This document shows positions 55,296-64,000 of a stretch of DNA of 64,000 nucleotides, in pieces. Made by a program: the position numbers and the translations under genes. The stretch covers positions 3,038,001 through 3,102,000 of the forward strand of contig JAPYXD010000746.1 in NCBI GenBank assembly GCA_030998225.1, in the 5' to 3' direction. The stretch is from Diplolepis rosae. Its lineage: Eukaryota; Arthropoda; Insecta; Hymenoptera; Diplolepididae. The stretch's first letter is position 1, and each line of letters begins with the position of its first letter. The notes beneath the pieces are model-generated. The model was given only the letters and a program-made list of their open reading frames with translations, searched no databases and was not told the DNA's origin.

Positions 55296-55974
55296 ATTGC
55301 TAAAGTAATGTATTTAATTTCGAGTGATTTTCCGCAGCGCGCCCTATTGCGAAATGCTCTTGGGAACTAAAATGAAAGGTTCATGCTACTACTTGAAGGG
55401 TAAAACAGAGCTACCGTTTATCACTTTTGCAGCGCCCCCAATTGCGTAAAGCTTTTTCCGTGGCTTTTTCGAACTAAAATTAAAGGTCCGCAGTGATACA
55501 ATAATATGTGAGGGTGTATCCCCACTAACTCGCTTCGATTTCACGCTGTCTGTTGTCGAGTTAAAATCAGAAATTGTATTTTTCTCGACTTCATGCAAAG
55601 GAAGCGCGAAATAGACACAGAATTCAAAATTACGGAATATAACATTAAGAAAATTACACTTTATTCTATATACTTTGAAAAATATTCATCTGAAATAATT
55701 ATCTAGAAGATTTTGTCAAATTTTAAGATGATTTAAATACTTGAAAAATAATTTTTTAATGAAATTTAAAGTCAATAAATGCTTAAAGATTCGAAACAAA
55801 ATATCGATTTCAGCATTTTTTTTTTTAATTATGTAGAGAATATTTTATAATAAGATATCATTCAAGATGAAATACAAGTTTCAAAAATGAAGGGTTTGAA
55901 CATTTTCATAATAGGTAACATCTTTTGTATGAAAATTTCGATAAATAAATGTAAATGAAGTGTTTGCTGATTTA
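55296..55974. other. No gene identified; internal short repeats
   Basis: The phrase GAACTAAAATGAAAGGT near 55370 recurs as CGAACTAAAATTAAAGGTCC near 55480, indicating small-scale duplication. A 69-residue minus-strand frame across it has no motif. Confidence 0.4.
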
Positions 55975-56630
55975 GGGTAGTTCATCCACAAAAATTAGAC
56001 TTCAGGCAAAAATAGATAAATTTTTTTTCAAGAATAGCAATATTATTATTGAAGAGATCATTTGGAAGAAAAGAGATTAGTTTCAAAGAAAAAAAAATTA
56101 AAACATAAACAAATAATGCATTTAACAAATTTTATTTTTACCCGGACTTGCTTTCTTATCGCTTCGAGCCAAATTTTTAAAAATGATGTGATTCTGTGAA
56201 ATCACGGATAATTTTTGCAAGAAAAAGGCTTTCTACAACTTAACCGTTTCCATTTTTTGGAAATTATAATAAATTCTTCAATGGCTGAAACCATTAAAAA
56301 TAAATTTTCCAAAACAAAATTCTTGTAAAAAAATTACTGAATTTGGTTAAAACTTATTCATTTTAGAAATATGGAAACGGCTATAGGGTGTATTAGGTCT
56401 TTTTCCTGAAAAAACGATTCTTGATTTATTTGAATCACATCATTTTTTTTTAAATTTGGTTTGAAGCGATAAGAAAAAAAGTCGGGGTAAAAATAAAATT
56501 TGTTAAATTTATTTTTTCTTATGCTTCAAATATTTTTCTTCGAAATTAATCTCTTTTCTTTGAAATGATCTCTTCAATAATAATTTTTCTATTTTTGGAA
56601 GCAAAATTATCTTTTTTTACCTAAGACATA
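55975..56630. repeat. Decayed second copy of the GGTAGTACGA fold-back
   Basis: The same palindromic plan as 47851-48470, with CTTATCGCTTCGAGCC/GGTTTGAAGCGATAAG and TTCTACAACTTAACCGTTTC on the left. The right arm is rearranged around GGAAACGGCTATAGGGTG. It starts GGTAGTTCATCCAC. Confidence 0.8.
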
Positions 56631-57108
56631 TGGCAATTTCAATAGATGAATGTAAATGAAGTGTTTGCTGATTTAAGAAAATGCATAAATTATATGTGAA
56701 TTTACACCTCAAACTTTTCTTGATATGAAGCTAAGTCGACAAACCTTTACTAAAAAATAAAATAAATTGTATAAAATTTTTTGGAATTTAACATCTTTTA
56801 CATGACAATTCGTATATATATATATATAAACTACCATCGGAAATTACAGATTGACCTGGAGTTTCAACTTTCGTCAAAGTGTTTTATTTTATAGAAAGAT
56901 ATTACAAAAGAAATTTTAATTTAGATTTAGATTTCAAAAGGTTTTTTTCAGTATGTCTTCATAGTGATTTCTTAACCTAATCAAAATATTTTTAGAAAAT
57001 CTTTCCTGGATTCTATCTTGAGGTTGAACAGAATTAAAAAAAGACATGCAATTTTTAAAATATGTAGCTTCTTCAAGAAGTTTTTAAAAATCGATATATA
57101 TCATATTT
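56631..57108. other. AT-rich spacer with (AT)n tract
   Basis: A short (AT)n run lies near 56811-56828. No gene seen. Confidence 0.5.
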
Positions 57109-57110
57109 TA

Positions 57111-58438
57111 CACTGAAAAAAATGGTTAGTAAAACCAACTACTTCGGTTTGTAAAATATGCCTCAGATATTTTATTAGTTAGCACAGCAATTTTTACATT
57201 CTCATCATGGATAAAAGGTATTGGTTTTATGTAAAAAATGACTTTCGAAATTTTCATCAAATCTTTACGTTTTGAGATCCCCTGAGTCAGAAAAAATGGT
57301 TTTTACGAAAGTGTCTGTCTGTCTGTAGGTCGTGTGCGGAATAACTCTCGATAGAATTATCAGATTGAATTGAGCTTTGGTACACGTTATTGGAGCCGAA
57401 AAAGTAAGGACAAGTTCGTTAACCAGCCACATCCAATCAAAATTGAGGGATGGAGCTACTTTTGTGATTCTGAAAATAATTTTTTGAAAAAATCAAAAAT
57501 TCCAATACTGGTTTTTGATAGTGCTCATAAATCTCTACAAATTAACCTGATAACATTTTTTGATTAAATCAAAATTAGAAATGTTACAGCATATTCAAAT
57601 TCGAAAAAAGTCAAAATCAAAATTCCATTTTCCAGTTAAATTATACGAGATAAGAAAAAACGTTATGTTACAATATTATTTTCTACATAAAGACCTACAA
57701 ATTTGAATCGTAACATTTTTTCATAAGATGCATATTTTTCTTTTTAATTAAAAAAAAAACTATTGAAAATCCAAAATTCAATTTTTTAACAATACTATGT
57801 AAAATACGAAAAAAACGTAAGAATACAAAGTTGTTCGTTTCAAAAAGATCTACAAGTTTTGTCTCACACAGTTTCTGATAAAACATATATTTTTCGTATC
57901 AATTCCAAAAAATACGATTAAAATTCAAAAATTCCATTTTTTAGACAAAATATGTGAGATACAAAACAAACGTTTATATGGAAAATTGTTTGCATAAATG
58001 AGGTTTACAAATTCTCATTAAGACATTTCGGGACAGGATGTATATTTTATGTTTTGATTTTTAATATTAAAAAAATTCGATTTTTTTCACACATTTTCTC
58101 AAAGTCACTCTATTTCTTTTTGAATTTAAGTTAAACAGGAAATTCAATTTACTTAAGGCTCTATCAGCCTTAAGGAACACATTCTCATCATGACGCTCGC
58201 GCTTCGAATTTGAATATGCTGTAACATTTCTAATTTTGATTTAATCAAAAACCAGTGTTGAAATTTTTGATTTTTTCAAAAAGTTATTTTCAAAAACACA
58301 AAAGTAGTGCTCAATCCCTCAATTTTGATTGGATGTGGCTGGTGAACGAACTTGTCCTTACTTTTTCGGCTCCGATAAATTGTGCCAAAGCTCAATTCAA
58401 TCTGATGATTCTATCGAGAGTTATGCCGCAAACGACCT

Positions 58439-58473
<35 letters not shown>

Positions 58474-58675
58474 CTTTCGTAAAAACCCTTTTTTCGGACT
58501 CAGGGGGTCTCAAAACGTAAAGATTTGATGAAAATTTCGAAAGTCATTTTTCACATAAAACCAATACCTTCTCATCCATGATGAGAATGTAAAAATTGTT
58601 GCCCTAACTAATAAAATAGCTGAGGCATATTTTACAAACCGAAATAGTTGGTTTTACTAACCATTTTTTTCAGTG
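57111..58675. mobile_element. TA-flanked palindromic element carrying TCTG-repeat arms (1565 bp)
   Basis: TA flanks (57109-57110 and 58676-58677) and ~70-bp inverted ends CACTGAAAAAAATGGTTAGT. The inversion continues without a break into TCTG-family sequence on both sides (57193 onward and ~58205-58600), so arms exceed 450 bp. A TCTG tract lies at ~57313-57330 and its complement at ~58440-58472. No coding. Confidence 0.85.
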
Positions 58676-58959
58676 TAATAAATTTAGAAATTTTTTTAAA
58701 AATATTGATAGTTTGGATTTTTTGAATTCTTCAAATGAATGTACTGTAAGTACAATCATCATTTGAAATTTGATGATTTTTCATTACCATGTTTGACTCT
58801 AGAGCAGAATCTAGCAGAAAAATTCTAAAAACATCTCAATTAGTTAGAAAAATACTATGAAAACTTACCTTTGAAATGAGACTAAAGACTTTTCACAATG
58901 TTAATTAATTTTAGAGTTATTAATATTATTAAGAAAGATCTAAATTTGATGTCTTATAG

Positions 58960-59495
58960 ATTCTCATCATATGAGAATTAAAGTTTTGGTTTTATGCGAA
59001 AAATCATTTTCGGAATTTTCGTCAAATCTTTACGTTTTCAGATCCCTTGAGTCAGAAAAAACGGTTTTTACGAAAGTGTCTCTCTGTTTGTCTGTCTGTC
59101 CGTCTGCAGTAGTAATAGGTCATATACTCAATAACTCTGGATAGAAAAAAATTGTCGGATTGAATTGAGCTTTGGCATACATTATCGCAGCTGAAGAAGT
59201 CAGGGCAAGTTCGTTAACCAGCTACATCTGACAAAAATTGTCAAAATAGGAGCATTTTTTGTGTTTTTGAAAAAAAATTTATCTAAAAATAAAAAATTTT
59301 AAGACTGGTTTCTGATAATTCTCGTAAAGCTCTACTAATTATTTCCTCATAATATTTTGCAATTAAAATAAAATTAAGAAAGTCACAGTATATTAAAACT
59401 TGAAAAAAGTCAATATCCATTTTCCAGTTAAATTATACGAGGTACGAATAAAAGTTATGATAAAAAGTGGTTTACTACATAAAGATCTACAAGAG
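58960..59495 (+). repeat. TCTG repeat family, diverged copy, first part
   Basis: The order is as in copy A (ATTCTCATCAT..GAGAA, GAGTCAGAAAAAACGGTTTT, TCTG tract, ATTATACGAGGTACG) but more diverged. It is interrupted and resumes at 60830-60995. Confidence 0.75.
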
Positions 59496-59689
59496 TAATA
59501 ATAACTGTAAAGTGGCATGCTTGATGACATGTCTGCTATTATATTGACCCAAAATTCACAGAATTTTTGTTAATTTCTCATTTTTTTGGCATTGGGTCTG
59601 CCTCTTTTTATTTTCTTCTATGAATATTATCAATGCAACTTACGATAAAAAACGCAAAAAAAGAGAGAAGGCAGACGTTTCGGCTACAT

Positions 59690-60578
59690 CACTGCAAAAA
59701 GAAGTGTCTTACCTGGTATCTTACTGTAAGATATGAGATGGGAATTTGCTATCTTCTGTCTTAAAATAAGATGTCTCACGAAGTGTCTTATTCAAAATTA
59801 AGACGACTTATGTATCTTGGTACGAATAAAGATGTAATTTCCGTCTTACAAAATAAGATACTTGATTGAGTTAGATAATGTATCTTAGTTTAAGATGTTT
59901 AGGGTGTCATAAGATGGTTCTGGCATAAGATGTTTCTGAATTGTAAGATATAGCAGGTCAATAAGTTAGCAAAATCTAAGACGCGTAAAGTGTCAAAGAA
60001 GTAGTGGTCGAAAGATAGAATCTCTCAAAGGGTTATAGTTACAGTTCATAACCTCAAAAAATGGAGCGTTTTGAGTGTTGCATGTTTTTCTTCTGTGGTG
60101 TAATATCAACACATTTAGAGGAATATATTGTTCATTTTCATCGACACGATCCTTCATTTAAACTTTAGATATGACGGATGTGGAGCTACATATAAAAATT
60201 GGGAATCGTATCAGCAACACGTAACTCGATATCAGGTATACCTTCTGTTTTAACGTAGTGGATACGTTTGCTAAGTCGCTTATCTCCTTTCCCAATAGAG
60301 CATTTTCTTGAATTAATTTTTTTAAGAAGTACATATAGCCATGTAAACCACCACATGTATAACAGATACCGGTGTGCCGTAAGCTTTTTCTCACAATGTA
60401 GAGGTTATAAGGAACATGAACTGTCGGTAACTTAAGTAACCTGTGTTACCGATGGTTCAACTCAAGATATTTTACGTGTCTCCAATTAATATGCTTTAGG
60501 CAACTTGAATGTGACTACCGAAACATCTTAGAAATAACTACACAAGTATCTTATATTAAGACACTTCTTTTTGCAGTG
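59690..60578. mobile_element. CACTGCAAAAAGA-TIR element with clustered TAAGAT motifs (889 bp)
   Basis: The 22-bp inverted ends begin CACTGCAAAAAGAAGTGTCT. More than ten TAAGA(T/C) or (A/G)TCTTA hexamers crowd the first 300 bases, with a few near the other end. CACTG-type ends occur in CMC (CACTA/Chapaev) elements. AT occurs beside both ends, but the duplication length is not resolved. A 78-residue minus-strand frame inside has no known motif. Confidence 0.82.
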
Positions 60579-60829
60579 ATATGCGGGAGCCCTCTTCAGT
60601 GCCATAAATTAAAAGATTAATTCAAAATTTTCGTAAAAGATAAAAATGTAGAAGATAGTTAAAATAAGGATGATAATGAAACTCAAAAACTTATCTCATT
60701 GCTTGAAATTCAAAATGAAGAAGCCCAGTAAGCAACAACACGAATTGGAAAAAATATGTGGAATTCACTGTATATAGAAAACCGGATAAAATGAACGAAA
60801 AACTTAGAAATATATACAAATATTTCCAG

Positions 60830-60995
60830 ATATAGTTTCTGATAAAACGTATATTTTTCATTTTAATTTTAAAAAATACGATTAAAATTCAAAAATTCCA
60901 TTATTTGAACAAAATATGTGACATACGAAGAAAACGTTGAGATGGAAAATGATTTGCCTAAATGAGGTCTACAAATTCTTAGTAAGGTAAATGTA
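60830..60995 (+). repeat. TCTG repeat family, periodic-unit remnant
   Basis: A single ~155-bp unit (TTTCTGATAAAACGTATATT ... TTTGCCTAAATGAGGTCTAC) matching 40104-40260. Confidence 0.75.
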
Positions 60996-61505
60996 CTAGT
61001 CCTCGGACATGTGCCAGAGTCCGGACAAAGTCAATCGTTTCCGACTTTTGTTAAATGAATAATTAATAAATTTTACTAAAATTTTTTTTTTAAGTAAGCT
61101 GTAGTTAAGAAGTAAAGATGACACGAAACATTTTGTTTTCTTGAGCAATAGTTTCAAAAAAATCAATATTGTGTAAGTCGATGTCAATTATTTCTCAGAA
61201 AATATTACGCGCTTACTGTATTCGTTAGAAACAGATTGAATTTCATAAGGAAATATACACCTCAATTTTTACGATATGAAAGAAGTAATGCATGTATACT
61301 CTGTAAAAATAAATTTCGCATACAATGTATTTATTTCTTTAAAGATTTTATAATTCTTATGTTAATAAACAAAACAATCCGGACACTGGATCACGTAACA
61401 TGCCAATGTGCCAGTCCTCCGACACAATCACCAAGACTAGCGCCGCAACCTTTTCGTGTTGTGCCAGTCGCCGTCAATCGAAAAGTTATTGACTTTTTAT
61501 GCTGT

Positions 61506-62224
61506 AATAGTATATTATGTGCCTAGGTGCATAATGAGGGTTATTACGCGACGAGCGACAATCCTCGCAGGAGATCAAAGCCGAGGCGCGATCAGTGCTG
61601 CGAGCATTTTAAGCGAGTCTCGTAATTACTCGAATTGTGTGCATTGGCACATATTCTATTGTATGTGACGTCGGCGCATATACGAGTTTTTATGCGTACA
61701 CTCGAATCCAATCTGAAAAGGTCGAAATTGCCGTGATTATCGCCCATCTCACTTGACATTCCGCGAATACTTCCGGCCATTTTGAATTTCTCGATTTTGT
61801 GTAGTAGTAGCGTATTGTAATAGACGCATGCGCAGTTCAAATGTACAATGCTTTGTCAGTACGGTGCCAACGCTGTACCAAGGAGAAGAAGAATAAGAAG
61901 AAGATTACGCTCCGGTGTGTCGTATTAGGCGCATGCGTAGTTCAATTTTACATTAGATTCCTCTGTATCCTAATACACAACATTACGCTACTCTCAACTG
62001 TAGCGTAAAAACTCGTATACGCACCGAAGTCACATAAAATAGAATACGTGCCAATGCACACACTTTGGGTAATTACGAGACTCGCGACAATGCTCGCAGG
62101 ACGGATCGCGCCTCGGATTCGTATCGGCTTCATCTCGGCTACGCCTTGGCTTCGATCTCCTGCGAGCATTGTCGCGAGTCTCGTAATTTCCCAAATTGTG
62201 TGCCTAGGCACGTAATATACTATT
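61506..62224. mobile_element. Long-TIR element (GTATATTACGTGCC family), complete copy
   Basis: Inverted arms start (AATA)GTATATTA(T/C)GTGCCTA and extend for ~200 bases, including GAGCGACAAT or GCGACAATGC, CTCGCAGGAGATC and AATTGTGTGC. The right arm holds an extra internal hairpin of the CTCGCAGGA/TCCTGCGAG phrase. Boundaries are uncertain by 2-3 bases. A truncated copy is at 29752-30306. Long frames on both strands are palindrome artefacts. Confidence 0.85.
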
Positions 62225-62225
62225 G

Positions 62226-62640
62226 TTTGCCCTTCACTATCGCAAGCACCAATAAGAAGAAAAAAGTTGACAAACATTCTCAACCTTACGCTGCAACGGG
62301 AGACGGTTGGATGGAATGGTATAGAGATCGTGAGGAAAAGAAACTCGCAATTCAGCTTGAAAAAGAAGAAAGGGTAAAGCTGAGAAAACAGCAACAAGAA
62401 GGAAAACCAGTGTTGGCAAAAATCAAGAAGGAGAAAGCAATAGAATAAGCGAAGAAAAAGACGGAGGAGCGTGCTGAGTTTGAGAGGATTAAGAAAGAGA
62501 AGCAGATTGAAAAAGCGAAACGAAAGCAAGGATCAAAAGAGAGGAAAAAGCTGAAAAGGACAAACGAAGACAAGAAAATCGAAAAGCAGAAGCAGTTGAG
62601 AATTAAACACTGACCAAGAGGAAGAAGACAGAAAAGGCCA
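62226..62640 (+). pseudogene. Lys/Glu-rich C-terminal coding remnant, split by the long-TIR element
   Basis: After the element, the frame reads YAATGDGWMEWYRDREEKKL and a long charged helix (KEERVKLRKQQQEGKPVLAK) to a stop at 62446. More charged sequence follows in the same style until ~62640. Upstream of the element a Pro-rich stretch at 61390-61505 could be its earlier part. Charged C-terminal tails are common in pogo/Tigger-like transposases, but no catalytic motif is visible, so the assignment is speculative. Confidence 0.35.
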
Positions 62641-63369
62641 AAGCAATCGACGAAGATATTAACGATGACTAGCGCTCGTATGCGTTGTAATTCAATAATG
62701 AAATAATTTTTGTTCAACACAAATATTGATTGATTGTACACTGAGAAAAAAGAATATTTGACTCAAAGAATATTTCTTTGATTCAAATAAATGGTTGAGC
62801 TGGATGGTGACGAATAAATATTTTTTTAAATCAAAGAAATATTTTTATTGTCTTTAAGAAATGAATAATTAAAGCAAAAAAATGTTTTTCTAGTACTATT
62901 AAATATTCATTAGATTGAATTAATATGTTATTAACATTGTGTAGCAATTATTTGATAAGAGAAGTAAATTCTTTGATGTAAAATGATGTGATGCATGTTC
63001 AAAGAATCAATGGATTAATTCAAAAAAATTTGCATTGGTTCAAGTAAATTTGTTTTCCATTCCAATATAGATTCCTTGTTTTTAATGAGCGTATTGTAAA
63101 TTGAGAGAAATATCTATTTGAAATGAGGAGATAATTTTTGGTAGGATCAAATAGTTATTTGCTCCGAAGATATGATTTACTGTTTAAAATGGTCAAGTAG
63201 TAAAGTGTATTGAGTAATAATGGATGCAAAGAACGATAATATTGCCTATGGTAAGTTAGAGATTTGTGTCAAAAAGATGTTACTGATATGAATAAACGTG
63301 TTTTGAAATTTAAGAAATATTTCTAAAATTTAAAGTAATATAAACTTCATGACTTGTAAGGAGTTAAGT
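62641..63369. other. AT-rich region with one exon-like ATG stretch
   Basis: GTACACTGAGAAAAAAGAAT at ~62737 resembles a CACTGAG-type terminus, but its partner was not found. ATG at 63220 opens MDAKNDNIAY and ends at ATG|GTAAGT (63250/63251), a first-exon-like pattern with no other support. Confidence 0.35.
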
Positions 63370-64000
63370 TAAACGTTGTCATGGTTCTCTTAAATAACAA
63401 AAAAATTCTTACCTCGAACCTGCCATTAATTATCCGATACATACATATATAAACATCATACAACTACATTCACACCATTCAGTCGCAGCCAATCATATTT
63501 TCTATCGCAAATACACTTAAATATACAACTTCGCAAATATAAACCTAATAATTAAAACTTATATATAAGACGATACACGCTTTCGTCGAATCACGCACAC
63601 GCTCGCTTACAATCCTGAGAAATAAAATTTGGAACTTTCTTATATAGTGACTGCAAGAGTTATTCAGAGCTTGTGAGAGAAATGTGTCGTGACTAGAGCT
63701 TTTGAGCCTCACTCAAGTAAAAATAAATCAACTCTTTTTATAAATTATTCATAAAATATTTTTTAAAATCATTATAATCATGATTATTGATAAATATATA
63801 ATATAATTATTAATTAATATTTAGTATACATTTTTATTATAACTATATGTATGAAGTTTAATGAAACTAAATTTTAAAATATATATTCAAAAATTCCATT
63901 AATATAAAAAAGAATCTTGTGTAAAAACATTTAAAAGGAAATTCTTTTATTTTCTGTGTTGTATATTTTCAAAATATAAATTATACAATTGTCAATTCTA
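63370..64000 (-). mobile_element. CACGGAG-family transposon, inverted, cut by window end
   Basis: The reverse complement aligns with roughly 44700-45360, including the TATA-like CTATATAAG and the GAG|GTAAGAATTTTT site. The terminal repeat that should lie to the left is missing. Confidence 0.82.

Noticed and set aside
61948..62741. Long minus-strand frames rich in Phe, Leu and Ser (193 and 129 residues)
   Set aside because: These are the antisense of the Lys/Glu-rich coding remnant and of the long-TIR arms; the composition is a complement artefact.
1..64000. Endogenous viral or retroviral (LTR) elements and toxin genes
   Set aside because: No LTR pairs, protease/integrase motifs or viral structural genes were recognised on either strand.

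Overview
This window is AT-rich eukaryotic DNA, almost certainly from an arthropod genome and most likely an insect. The evidence is two R1-clade-like LINEs with zinc-knuckle ORF1s, several mariner relatives including a DD41D type, TTAA-, TA-, TAA- and 8-bp-flanked DNA transposons, a tRNA-derived SINE, and GT-AG splice signals. There are no bacterial operons, rRNA genes, CRISPR arrays or plausible functional tRNAs. The insect order cannot be fixed from what is visible. Nearly everything recognisable is transposon debris. The only candidate host coding sequence is one 186-bp phase-0 exon at 34636-34821 on the minus strand.

Layout. 0-5.5 kb: a TA-flanked DNA transposon (CACGGAG family) broken by a degenerate LINE (430-4392) and a TTAA element (4622-5367). 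6.2-11 kb: a small TA element carrying a signal-peptide-like ORF, two mariner remnants, and a 2.26-kb DD41D element with ~375-bp inverted repeats. 11.4-17.7 kb: a 485-bp fold-back, a hAT element with exact 8-bp target duplication and splice-bounded coding remnants, and a mariner split by an 888-bp element with its own 8-bp duplication. 19.3 kb: a perfect 24-bp-stem hairpin. 20-25.5 kb: a second LINE with exact target duplication, set among tRNA-like and SINE-body sequences. 28-30.3 kb: a mariner tail, a ~161-bp tandem array, and a truncated copy of a long-TIR element. 31-34 kb: a TTAA MITE, a SINE copy with 13-bp duplication, and a Harbinger-type MITE.

35.0-39.1 kb holds the most complete element: a 4.1-kb transposon with TIRs, a 4-bp duplication, a 5'UTR intron and a long transposase-like coding region with four frame breaks. 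39.3-47.9 kb is a nest of TTAA, CACTGAG and CACGGAG elements plus a TCTG-microsatellite repeat family with ~155-bp internal periodicity. 48-64 kb contains a possible Penelope-like remnant, a mariner deletion derivative, a 1.9-kb palindrome, a fold-back hAT-like element with 8-bp duplication, further fold-backs, a transposon with clustered TAAGAT motifs, and a partial inverted CACGGAG copy at the right edge.

The parts do not form one cooperating system. They record repeated nested insertions, and several insertions can be proven inside the window from target duplications or from an uninterrupted second copy. The least explained items are the density of long fold-back palindromes, the 35-39.1 kb transposon and the 34.6 kb exon.
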